Shown here one piece after another: positions 8,637 to 17,522 of a stretch of 18,054 nt of DNA. Source of the DNA: Coemansia sp. RSA 1804 (lineage: Eukaryota > Kickxellomycota > Kickxellomycetes > Kickxellales > Kickxellaceae); contig JANBTH010000405.1 of assembly GCA_027578815.1 (NCBI GenBank), positions 1 through 18,054 on the forward strand. Direction: 5' to 3'. A program made the translations under genes and the position numbers. The first letter of the stretch is position 1. Every line of letters starts with the position of its first letter. The notes under the pieces were generated by a model. That model saw only the letters and a program-made list of their open reading frames with translations. It made no database searches and was not told the origin of the DNA.

Positions 8637-10274
8637 CTAGCCAAAGGACGACTCGGGTGCCCGGCTGATGACCACAAGACAATCTCTTTCAGGATGCTTT
8701 GGCATGACCGTCAGACTGTGGGTGCGGGGCATTGGAACGGGGTACCCGAGCGCATCGACATTGTCGGGGCCGAACAGCGAGTCGGCAGGGAGCGCAAAGT
8801 CGTAGTCCTTGAGGATGTTGGCCAGAATGGTCATCATCTCGTAGTGCGCTAGGTTCCTGCCGGGACAGATCCTGACGCCAGCGCTGAATGTCAGCACGTT
8901 CTGCTTTGTCTTCTCGCCGGCGCCGAGGAACCGCTCGGGCATGAACCGGCGCGGCTGGTCCCAGGTCTCCTTGTGGTGGTTGGCGCCGGCGATGTTCACG
9001 CCTATCTGCGTTCCTCCGGGCAGGTAGTGGCCCTGGAATGTGGCCCCTCCCTCAGGCACTATGCGCGGGAGCATCACGCCCGACACAGAGCGGATCCGCA
9101 TTGCCTCGTAGATGCACGCATCGATGTACGGCAGGCTGGCCTTACCTTCAGCATACGTGATTGTGTGGTCGCGGGCAAACTTGCTGCGCACTTCGCTGAC
9201 GGCGCGGCGGTAGATGTCGGGATGCAGAAGCAGGTAATGGAGCGCCCAGCTCAGCGTGAGCGACGTGGTGTCGGTTCCGCCGATCAGGAAGCCGATGTTC
9301 TCGGCCGTGATCTGCGTCTGCGTCATGCGCACGCGTGACTCGGGGTCCTCGGCATCCAGCAGCGCCTGCAGGATATCCTTGGGTTTTTCGGATTCCGACT
9401 TCTCGCACCCGAGTATCTCCCGACGCCGGCGGTCGGCGGCCGCGTTGCCAAAGGCCACAAAGGCGTCCTTGTTCTCCACAAGCCTCGCGGTCGACAGGAG
9501 CAGACTGAGCGGGAACCTGTTGACCATCTTCCCAAACACGATGCCGAGCAATGCGAGCCGGTTGTAGTTGTTCACCCAGCCGACTATCTGCGCACTGCTG
9601 CTGTTGCTCAGTGCATCGAACCGCTGGCCGTACCCGAGGGCGCCGATGATGTCGAAGGTTGTGAGCGAGAAGTGCAGCGAGTAGGGGACGGTTGCCTCCT
9701 TCCCGCTCGGCGAGGCTTTAAGACAGGCGTCCCATTTGCGGCGGATCGAGCGGATGCCGCAGTCGAGGATCGTGGGCTCCATGGCGCTGAGATGCCCATG
9801 CGTGAAAGCCGGCCCCACCTGCCGTCTCCGCACGTGCGTCAGATCCGCCGACTGCGTGGTAAACATGGTGTCGTCGATCAGCGCAAAGTGCTGGTACATC
9901 TCGCTCTTGACAAACCGGTGGGTTCCGAGCACCGTGCGGCAGTCCGCCGGGTTGCTTATCACCACGCCGCGGGGCCCCACCACGTAGATGTCGCCGTACT
10001 TGTAGTAGTCGTCCTCGCACGCATCGCCCAGCCGGCCTAGCAGGGCGTTGGTCTTCATCCTGAGCATCGTTAGTCTGCTTAGTCGGTCGCCTGGGATCCC
10101 GCTCAGCGGCGAGAAGTTAAGCAGGTAGACCACGCGGCCCGCGATGTAGAGCGCCGTGGCTGCTGCCAGAATCCGGACACCGAGGTAGTAATAGTAGTCA
10201 TTGTCACTCGTCAGCACGTCTGATGTCCAGGAAACAGCGGCCTTGTGGACAGCCGATGGATCTAGTATAGCCAT
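8637..10274 (-). CDS. Cytochrome P450 monooxygenase, microsomal type
   Basis: Encodes 545 residues, a normal length for a fungal class II P450. Residues about 31-53 form an N-terminal membrane anchor, followed by a PLSGIPG proline-rich hinge. All core motifs are present: I-helix oxygen-activation motif GGTDTT (332-337), K-helix EAMR (390-393, ExxR), PERF (446-449), and the heme loop FSAGVRICPG (463-472) with Cys470 as the heme ligand. The C-helix site usually WxxxR reads LTHVRRR, without the Trp. The protein would sit on the ER facing the cytosol and take electrons from NADPH-P450 reductase. The substrate cannot be told: no other biosynthetic gene is adjacent, so this is not evidently part of a metabolite cluster. 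Single exon; no frameshift. Confidence 0.95.
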   Translation of the reverse strand: MAILDPSAVHKAAVSWTSDVLTSDNDYYYYLGVRILAAATALYIAGRVVYLLNFSPLSGIPGDRLSRLTMLRMKTNALLGRLGDACEDDYYKYGDIYVVGPRGVVISNPADCRTVLGTHRFVKSEMYQHFALIDDTMFTTQSADLTHVRRRQVGPAFTHGHLSAMEPTILDCGIRSIRRKWDACLKASPSGKEATVPYSLHFSLTTFDIIGALGYGQRFDALSNSSSAQIVGWVNNYNRLALLGIVFGKMVNRFPLSLLLSTARLVENKDAFVAFGNAAADRRRREILGCEKSESEKPKDILQALLDAEDPESRVRMTQTQITAENIGFLIGGTDTTSLTLSWALHYLLLHPDIYRRAVSEVRSKFARDHTITYAEGKASLPYIDACIYEAMRIRSVSGVMLPRIVPEGGATFQGHYLPGGTQIGVNIAGANHHKETWDQPRRFMPERFLGAGEKTKQNVLTFSAGVRICPGRNLAHYEMMTILANILKDYDFALPADSLFGPDNVDALGYPVPMPRTHSLTVMPKHPERDCLVVISRAPESSFG

Positions 10275-11059
10275 TTCTAGTGATAACGACAGAATGATAA
10301 AGATGAGAGATAGAGAAGGATGAATAACAGAGTTTCAAAGGACGAGCTGCCATCTCACAGCTATTTATCCCATCTGAAATCTCTCGACTGGTCTTTACCG
10401 AATAGATGAAAAAAAACATGTGGCCCAAGCTATTAATGTGCTTTTCCATTTTCAGTTGTTCCTTTTTATTGACATGTGTGAATGCATATATTCTTGTGCG
10501 GAAGCGGAAGAAGGAGGAGAGATGCTGGTTTTCTATTTGCATTGTTTAAAAGTAACGGAAATAACATTAATTTTTTGTTTATTCTCGTCGATTGCTTATC
10601 TCATGACCGCGTCCGATTGTTGCTATATTCGTACGGAGGTTATTTGTGGAAGGGGATAATCCTATTATACTCCTGCCTCGTATGGAGAGAGGCAGCGGGA
10701 CAACGTAACGAGGAAAAAGATCATCGGCGGAACAAATAAAACAGAGCGAAAGCTCAACGGAGCCAGCATAATCAGATCATATGGCCAGGTGAGCTGATCC
10801 ATGATCACGATCTGCATTTGCCAAATCAGCAGGAATCGCATGATTGCATTATGAAAACGAAACCTTTGCCAGCTGCTGAGTAGAAAAAAAAACACGGATC
10901 TTATCGAAACTCAAGTTCTCAACATGGAAATAGAGGGTTCCTGATGCGCAGCACCGCTGCCGGCTGCTTCTCTCCTATTCTTTCTGTGTGAATCACCACA
11001 TCTACATTTGCCTTGTTTATTTATTTATTTGTTTATAGCTGTTGTTGCTTTAGGATAGA
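10275..11059. other. Divergent promoter region between P450 and PPR genes
   Basis: 785 bp serve both genes. TGATC-CAT-GATCA, a short inverted repeat, lies at 10796-10808. A T/G-rich tract ending in TTTAG lies 6 nt before the PPR ATG and resembles a splice acceptor, so a 5'-UTR intron is possible. No gene seen in it. Confidence 0.5.
10362..10368 (-). promoter_or_regulatory. TATA-like box of the P450 gene
   Basis: ATAAATA on the minus strand about 90 bp upstream of the P450 ATG. Confidence 0.35.
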
Positions 11060-14000
11060 ATGCTCTCGGGTATACGGACGGCTGCCACACGCACAGCCCG
11101 ACGCATGCCAGCACTATCACCACAGCAGCGGTACACGTGTCTGCTCCGGCGACGAGCGGGCGAGGGAGAGCACGAATGCACAAGAAGAGGAGTTGCCACG
11201 ACAGCCGTGGCTAGAGGAGGAAAGGGGAAGACCAACTCTGAGAGCAAGACAAAAAGGCCCATGGCGGCAAAGCACAAACGGCGGAGAGGCAGGCGGGAGG
11301 AAGGGGAGCTGTTGAGTTCGCAGCACATATCGGCGCTGGGAAAGCACCACACATCGGAGCCGCCGCTGGTGGTGCAGAGCAAGAGCGCGCCGTTTACGGC
11401 GGAGGAGGTGGATCGCGCAATAAGGCGGCTGCAGCGGAAGCTGCGGCGGTTTCTGCTCCACAACCGCTCGGCAGCCACACTAGAGGCGCTGTGGGAGCTG
11501 TACCAGACGGTGCTGGGCTCGGCAGAGAGCTGGCAGCTCAGCGATGCGGAAGCAATGCAGTTTCTGGCTGCCATTCTCCGCGCAAGCGACCGCGGCGACG
11601 TGTGGTGCGGGCGGGCGCAGACGATTGCAAGCACTGTGGATACGACAACCGACGCTGCGCTGCGAGCCGCCGTAGCGCTGGCGCTGGCGCGGATCTACGC
11701 AAGATTCGGCGATCTGGCGGGGCTCGAGAGCGCGGTGGCGGGAATCGCGCACGTCGGCGACAAAGAGGCAATGAAGATGATGGAGCAGGACGACTACCAC
11801 GAGACGCGCGCAATTGCGCTGGCGCGCGCAGGTCTGCCGCAGCAGGCGGAGGAGGCGCTAGAGCTGGCAGATGGTGCAAAGCTGACGCCCGAGGCATGCG
11901 AGCAGTTCAGGCACAACATTGAGCAGAAGAAGAGCAAGCGAGGACCGCGCATCTGGATGCGGTTGGAGCCGGCGGGCGTGGAAGCACTGAGGAACATTCT
12001 GGCTGCGTGGGCGCGCAGCCGAGGCGTGGATCGCGCGTGGGCCACGATGGATCGGCTGCTGACGCTCGGCTACGCGGAGTCGTCGCGCGAGTGGAATGCG
12101 CTGCTGCACATGCACGCACTGGATCCGCGGTACCGGTACGAGCTGCTGGAGCGCGTGCTGGAGCGCATGCGCAGCGCCGGTGCCAAGCGCGACCACGCCA
12201 CATACAACATTATCATGCAGGGCTGTCTGCTGCGCGGGCTGCAGCCGCAGTGGCGGAGCTGGCTCGTGCGCATGCAGGATGCAGGGTTCGCGCCCGACGT
12301 ATACACATATGCAACGCCCGCAGCGCAGCTGGCGGCGACTGGTCAGTGGTCTGAGGCGCATCGCGTGGTCGAGGCGATGAAGCGGACAGCCAAGGCTGCG
12401 CCGACGCGCGCAATCAGCGCAAACACCGCGATGCGCATCGAGCGGCAGCGTAACCGGTCAGCGCCCATTATGGATCGCTTCCGCGCAAACGTTTTCTTCG
12501 GTCGCGCTATCTCGGCTGAGGAATTTGCCGGCGTTGCTGCTGTTGCGCTGGACTGTCCGGCGCGGTGGCCAACGGAGATTGCGCTGCTTGTGCGGTGTCT
12601 GGAAGAAGGCTGCGTGGCCGACAGCGCCGTCATCAGCTCGCTTGCTGCGCGTCTGCCTGGAATTGACGATAAGCTGGTTGGCGACAGGCCGCTGCTGCGG
12701 ATGCTTCGCTCGCTCAGTCGCAGCGCGGATGCTTGCAGCGCAATCGTAGAAAGTGTTGGCGCTGAAGCTAAGTTCAATTCCGATGCGATACGCCAGCTTG
12801 GCGGCGGCAGACGACGCGTGCCGGGCGCGCTGGATGCCATTGTGCAGAGGCTTCTGCGCGGCGGCGCGGTTGACCAGGCTGAGCGGCTGCTCCACGCTGC
12901 GCGCGATGCGTCGATTGGCGTGGGTTCGTCGGCAACGCTGCTGTCGGTGCTGCACCACATGCTGCGCCAGCCCTCGGCGAGCGGAGGAATCGTTGCCAGC
13001 GCCGCCGAGGAGCTAGCTGCCGCGCACTTTCTGCCGCCGACGCACGTGCCAGCCGCGCTTCTGGCTGCCTGCGTCAAGAGCGGCGATATGAAGGCTGCGC
13101 GCGAACACTTTGTGCGGCTGGAGCATCTGGTTGAGCAGCATCCGTCATTGCGCGCCTTCAATGCGCTCATTTACTACGCGCAGACGCGGGGCGACGCCCT
13201 GACGCTGGAGCTCAAGTGGCGGCAGATGGAGTCGCTTGGCCTTGCGCCCGACGCAATTGCCCACCGCACGCGCATCGTCTGCTACTCGCTGAAGGACGAC
13301 ATGCTGCGCACTCGCAGGGCCTACGCCGACATGCTGGACTACGGATATCCGCCGACCGCATCCGTGGTGGCTCCGATGGTGCGCTGCTGCATCCGCTGCA
13401 ACGAGATCGATCTTGCGCTTATTGTCATCCGCCACGCAGAAGAGGAGCATGGCGCCGCTCTCAGCACAACAGCTTACAACTACGTTATCTCGCGCATCGC
13501 TTCTCTTCCGGAGCAAGAGCGTCTGGCGCGCGCCATGTTTGCCTCGATGCTTTCCTCGCCCGATGAGAGGCTGCTCAGCGATATGAGCGACGTTATCAGC
13601 AGCGTCACCGCTCGCAAGCTGCGCTTTGCCGACCTCCGCGTGTTTGGTGCGCGTAGTCAGCGCCAGCACAATCTTGCTGCCTGGCTGCTGCGTCCCGAGA
13701 AGGAGAAGGAGCTGCCGACAAGGAGCATGAAGCTTGCTCTAGCGCAATGGCTGACATCTCAGGCTGCGTTTTCTGCCGCGCCAACCCTATTCAATCCGCG
13801 AGCCAAGCGCGACCAAGTCGATATGGCCGATGGCGTCCACGACAAGCTGCGCGCTGCCCGACTCTACCCGATCCAGGAGTCTGGCTCCAAGCACAAATTG
13901 TCTGACGCTCTGCCAACCACGCCGCCGCCGCCCAACGCAACAACCTTCATTATCATGATGCGCACGCATGGCCAGCACAAGCGCTGGGAAAGCGTTATTG

Positions 14001-14311
14001 CCTCATGGAACGCCTTGCACACCTTCAACCGGCGTATTGATGCGCTGGAGACAGAGCATCCGCAGGTTGCGCGCCATCGAGTGCAGCCATTCGGCAGGAT
14101 GGTCTCCTGGGTTGCGCTTGCGCTTGTGGAGCTTGGAAGGCGAAGCGATGCCCTGCGCATTTGGAACGCTGCGGCTGCTGAGGGCGTGATAAGTGATGCT
14201 GCTGTTGTCGCTGGCATGGACCAGATGCTGGTTCGTTTGCCTCATCCTAGACGCATGCAGCACGAGAGATCCCCCACGCCAGACAAAGTAGATCGAACAG
14301 GATCAGACTAG
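11060..14311 (+). CDS. Pentatricopeptide repeat (PPR) protein, probably mitochondrial
   Basis: Encodes 1,083 residues in one exon. The first 34 residues are rich in Arg, Ala, Ser and Thr with no acidic residue, as in a mitochondrial presequence; the first ATG at 11060 keeps it and was chosen for that reason. A basic, disordered stretch follows to about residue 100. PPR-like helical pairs are clear at about 376-447 (HATYNIIMQGCLLRG, then PDVYTYATPAAQLAATG) and about 696-830 (LRAFNALIYYAQTRGD, PDAIAHRTRIVCYSLK, TASVVAPMVRCC, TTAYNYVISRI), with another at about 958-1040 (NATTFIIMMRTHGQHKRWESV). Such proteins bind organelle RNA and act in its processing, stability or translation; the RNA target here is unknown. 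The C-terminal tail is short and charged. Its stop lies 26 bp from the stop of the convergent transporter gene. Confidence 0.85.
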   Translation: MLSGIRTAATRTARRMPALSPQQRYTCLLRRRAGEGEHECTRRGVATTAVARGGKGKTNSESKTKRPMAAKHKRRRGRREEGELLSSQHISALGKHHTSEPPLVVQSKSAPFTAEEVDRAIRRLQRKLRRFLLHNRSAATLEALWELYQTVLGSAESWQLSDAEAMQFLAAILRASDRGDVWCGRAQTIASTVDTTTDAALRAAVALALARIYARFGDLAGLESAVAGIAHVGDKEAMKMMEQDDYHETRAIALARAGLPQQAEEALELADGAKLTPEACEQFRHNIEQKKSKRGPRIWMRLEPAGVEALRNILAAWARSRGVDRAWATMDRLLTLGYAESSREWNALLHMHALDPRYRYELLERVLERMRSAGAKRDHATYNIIMQGCLLRGLQPQWRSWLVRMQDAGFAPDVYTYATPAAQLAATGQWSEAHRVVEAMKRTAKAAPTRAISANTAMRIERQRNRSAPIMDRFRANVFFGRAISAEEFAGVAAVALDCPARWPTEIALLVRCLEEGCVADSAVISSLAARLPGIDDKLVGDRPLLRMLRSLSRSADACSAIVESVGAEAKFNSDAIRQLGGGRRRVPGALDAIVQRLLRGGAVDQAERLLHAARDASIGVGSSATLLSVLHHMLRQPSASGGIVASAAEELAAAHFLPPTHVPAALLAACVKSGDMKAAREHFVRLEHLVEQHPSLRAFNALIYYAQTRGDALTLELKWRQMESLGLAPDAIAHRTRIVCYSLKDDMLRTRRAYADMLDYGYPPTASVVAPMVRCCIRCNEIDLALIVIRHAEEEHGAALSTTAYNYVISRIASLPEQERLARAMFASMLSSPDERLLSDMSDVISSVTARKLRFADLRVFGARSQRQHNLAAWLLRPEKEKELPTRSMKLALAQWLTSQAAFSAAPTLFNPRAKRDQVDMADGVHDKLRAARLYPIQESGSKHKLSDALPTTPPPPNATTFIIMMRTHGQHKRWESVIASWNALHTFNRRIDALETEHPQVARHRVQPFGRMVSWVALALVELGRRSDALRIWNAAAAEGVISDAAVVAGMDQMLVRLPHPRRMQHERSPTPDKVDRTGSD

Positions 14312-14323
14312 ACTCGATCTTTG

Positions 14324-14329
14324 TTTATT
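14324..14329 (-). terminator. Polyadenylation signal of the UNC93-like gene
   Basis: AATAAA on the minus strand, 8 nt beyond the UNC93-like stop, inside the 26-bp gap between the two convergent stop codons. The plus-strand PPR transcript must end inside the transporter gene or beyond it. Confidence 0.45.
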
Positions 14330-14337
14330 GACAACAT

Positions 14338-15927
14338 CTAAATCTCGTATGCGCTGGATAAGCGGATGCTGCGGGGCTTCTTGCTCTTGCCGCTTCTGCT
14401 GCTTCTGTTTGGCGTCAAAAGCCAGTCATCGTCCGCATCGTCGTAGGCGTCGTCTGCGGATATCTCCATGCATTCGTACGAGTGCGCCTTGATGCGCATC
14501 GCCACAAAGAGTGTGCATGGCAGCGTAAGGTTGAAAAGAACCCAGTTGACAATGAGCTGTGCCATCAGCCCAACCTCCTGCGCATCCAGCTGCCACGCAA
14601 CCACTGCGCCAACCGACTGGATTCCCTTGTACAGCCCAGCATACCGCGCCAGCATCTGCGCGTCGTTTGTCATTGTGCCAATCAGCCAGTACGCGAACGA
14701 CTGGTAGTGTGCATCCACTGCTCCCATGAAGCAATAAAGCAGAATCGGTCCTGCCGCTCGCGACGGCTCCGAAAAGTCAATTAGTCCGCCCGGATAGTCG
14801 CTCTCGGCATGCGTATCATCTGGCCCGCGTGTGTATCGCAACTGCACTGCCAGTGTGCACCCCCACATTACGTTTGTCAGCAATGCCAGCAGCGCTAGCG
14901 ATGCCATTCCGCGCTTCTTCCGACTCAGCGTCTCGCGATCGTGCAGCAGCGACACGCCAAACGCCGCTGCCATCTGCGACGCCCAGTACAGCATCGAGTT
15001 GAGTCCGCGTGTGCGCAGCGTGAAGAGCGCGCCGTTGTATGGCCCAAACTGGTACGAGTAGAAAAAGTTGGATCCCAGCGACATTGGCACCAGCAGCAGA
15101 ATCCACGGATTCACAAACAGTCTGCAGAGCTCAATCGCCTCTTGCCGCACATTCGTGTATTGCGATGAGTTGATCGCCACGTGTGACCCGTCGTCGCGCA
15201 CAACTCTTGTTGGCGGCGAAAGCAGCAGCGCGCAGAATGCTCCGGCTGTCTGCAGAATGACAAACACAATGTAGCCGGAGTCCGGCAGCGGAATCGCCTT
15301 GCTTTCCTTGCCCTGTCTGTAGTTGATGGCAAAGGGCACGATGCCTCCAATCACGCCGCCCAGATTGAAGATTATCCAAAAGACAGAGATGAACCGGCCC
15401 TTTTGGTGCTCCAGCGGATACGCCATCATCACCATTCCTTGCGCCGACCACAGAATCCCCGCCCCAGTCCCCAGAATTGGCCCTGTTGCGATGCTGAATC
15501 CACCGTTCTTTGTGTGGTTATAAAATATATACGATGACGAGTTTAGCGCATACGTGAGCCCTGCTGCACATATTGTCCACCGGATCCCCAGCAGGTTAAC
15601 AATTGCTCCTCCGATTATCCCAAAGACTATGAATGAGCAGTAGATGCCTGTGTTTGTGTTGTTGGAGACTGTGCGGTCTATCTGTCCGGCCCCGCCCATT
15701 GCGTTGAGTGCGTTGAACATTCCTACACTGTAGCTGCAGCTGCAATCCTGTTATGTTAGCTTTTGGCTCCAAACAAGGTGGATGTTGCCATTCCACTCCA
15801 ATGATTTATCGGACAGAGCTAGGAGAGTGTGCTCCTCCTTTTTCTTCTTCTTACCTGGACAGAGGAAACACACAAAGCTGATAATGACCACTTGGGCCAT
15901 TGGGCTGTTATACCGCCACCTCATCAT
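14338..15927 (-). CDS. UNC93-like major facilitator superfamily membrane protein (two exons)
   Basis: Exon 1 is 15927-15855, exon 2 is 15722-14338, joined across a 132-nt GT-AG intron; 485 residues in all. The join gives CFLCPG-MFNALNAMGGAGQ, the N-terminal signature of fungal UNC93-like proteins; without exon 1 the first membrane helix is missing. Further family features are SNNTNTGIYCSF, LWSAQGMVMMAYP, FWIIFNLGGVIGG, NFFYSYQFGPYNGALFTLRTRGLN, YWASQM and AGLYKGIQSVGAVVAWQLD. About 11-12 hydrophobic helices are visible. The C-terminal tail is acidic (DDAYDDADDD) and then basic, and should face the cytosol. The transported substrate is unknown for the fungal members; animal UNC93 proteins act as channel or receptor partners. 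Start alternatives are the tandem ATGs at 15927 and 15924. Confidence 0.9.
15723..15854 (-). other. Intron of the UNC93-like gene
   Basis: 132 nt, donor GTAAGA after CCAG, acceptor GTGTAG. A CTAAC branch-point-like sequence lies about 35 nt before the acceptor. It splits a Gly codon (G/GA). It is the only intron I can support in the window. Confidence 0.85.
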
Positions 15928-17010
15928 CGCTCTGCTTTTGACAACGGACTGATGGTTATTTGTGGTCGTGGATAATATAGTAAGCAATACGTTATCTGTC
16001 GGTATTCTCGTTTTCGTAGCTAATAGCTCATGTCAAATAGTTTAAATCTCAGAATATTAATTTAGTTACCAATGCAACCAGAACAGAAACCGCTCAATCG
16101 GTGGGCTCTTTACAAAAGCGTCCAGCAAAGAACAGCATTTCTTTTACATATGCAGGCAAAGAGGAAGCAACGTAAATATTCTCTATCCCCATTTCTGCAG
16201 AGAAGCCAAACGAAAATAAACAAATGCAGTCCCCCAAAAACCTATACATGCGCTTTTGCATCGTTCAATGTTTTGGCATTCTTTTTTGCAATACCTAATG
16301 TACTTTCTGATTGGATGTGTTTTTTTGTTTTCGTGTTGTTCTGCATCTCCAAAAACCAAGCCTAAAAAAGGAAGCAATGACAGATACACTTGCATATCCT
16401 TTTTCAAGTTGTACAGATGGAAAATCACAATAACAATAAAAATGAGCCAACACACAACATGAAAAAGAATTCCACATTTGGTGTTGCTTTTTCTGCCTTT
16501 CCTCCTTTTTCCAATCCTTTGGAAAACGAAACAATTGGAAATAGCATTATTAATAGAGGGTAGCTTGCTTGTATGCTCTGCTTGAGAATTAAACAACATT
16601 AAATAGCAGTTGTGCATACAGTATGTCCAGAGACTGTATAATACGCGTTTCTATTTTATTAGCATATTGCCTAGTTGGAAAAAGAAACAGGCATCCAATG
16701 TAATTTCTCTCCAGACATGTTTGCTTTTTTTACGCAACAGGTTTAATTGTCTTGGAATTGTAACACGGATACATAGTAATATCTATTGTGTCAAAGACTT
16801 GTACCATTTGCTGCGTATAAAAACTAATATAAAACAAATATTCAAAGAAATATAGAAAAAGGTAAAGAATACAAACCCCGCATGTTTGAAATATAGCGTG
16901 ACTGCTTTTTGCTTTGTAAAGCCACTTTACACGTAATTCAGTGACTGCCTACCTGTCTGCAAGCTTCCTATAAATTCTATTAAAGCTTTTTTAAAAAAAG
17001 ACAAAACAAA

Positions 17011-17028
17011 TGCAGATAAATGTACAAA
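17011..17028 (+). repeat. 18-nt direct repeat, left copy
   Basis: TGCAGATAAATGTACAAA, identical to 17774-17791 in the same orientation. The pair brackets the frameshifted small gene copy C. Flanks outside the 18 nt do not match. Confidence 0.6.
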
Positions 17029-17111
17029 GAAAAAACGTCCACTATTATTTGCTTTTAAAATAAAAAGTTGGCTTGCTAGCTCTGAGAGGAGAAAGACGGT
17101 AGTAATGCAAT

Positions 17112-17119
17112 TATATAAA
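17112..17119 (+). promoter_or_regulatory. TATA box of small gene copy C
   Basis: TATATAAA, 121 bp upstream of the ATG at 17233, a spacing like that of copies A (133) and B (141). Confidence 0.45.
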
Positions 17120-17232
17120 TACCGTATCCTTTTTCCCACTAAAACAAATCTACAATTTTCTCCAAGAAAACACATTTAGTCATCGCTTTCATATACAGCC
17201 ATTCTCAGAAGCTTTAAGGGATCATTCTAATA

Positions 17233-17522
17233 ATGGGTGCAATAAGATTAAAAGATGGATTCAAGATGTTTCTTACTCACAAGGTAAAAAGAACGAAAGT
17301 GTATTTTCCTACAGCCATGTGCAAAAACCTCAATACTGTTGGCCAGCTAAAACATTATATTGCCAGAAACAAAGAACGGAAATTTCATTCAAAGATTAAA
17401 CCAAAAGTGTACCTGTGGCACAAGTCCAAAAAATTGATGATGATACCGAATTAGAAACCCTAGTTAATTCTGTTAGAGTTGTAAAATTGAAGTACGATGT
17501 GGCAGAAGATCCATGGGCTTGA
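17233..17522 (+). pseudogene. Small protein family, copy C, interrupted by a frameshift
   Basis: The first frame runs from the ATG at 17233 to a stop at 17454 (73 residues, starting MGAIRLKDGFK). It holds VYFP, LNTVGQLKHYIARN and KVYLWHKSKK, which line up with copies A and B (V-x-P, T-x-x-LK-x-YI-x-R, I/L-W). The frame then changes at an A6 run (17428-17433). The continuation to TGA at 17522 is in the next frame and reads IDDDTELETLV, then VVKLKYDVAEDPW, matching the rest of the family (L-x-x-L, VV-x-x-x-Y). A one-base length difference in the A-run explains the break, so it could be a real mutation or a sequencing error. The V-x-FP, TVG-x-LK-x-x-I, KVYLW order is the closest of the three to the Crinkler header pattern. 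Confidence 0.5.

Larger units (their letters stand above)
15928..17232. other. AT-rich spacer
   Basis: 1.3 kb of AT-rich sequence. Open frames of 97 codons (16072-16365, plus) and 144 codons (16183-16617, minus) overlap each other; both have a hydrophobic stretch but match nothing I recognise and are listed as rejected. A copy of an 18-nt repeat lies at 17011-17028 and the TATA box of the next gene at 17112. Confidence 0.5.

Noticed and set aside
12343..13170. 275-codon minus-strand open frame
   Set aside because: Antisense to the PPR gene, rich in Ser and Arg with no family features.
8637..15927. A secondary-metabolite gene cluster built around the P450 and the transporter
   Set aside because: The gene between them is a PPR protein, UNC93-like proteins are not typical cluster exporters, and no backbone synthase is present in the window.
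16183..16617. 144-codon minus-strand frame with one hydrophobic segment
   Set aside because: No recognisable motif, overlapping open frame on the other strand, AT-rich composition like the spacer. Kept as unsupported.
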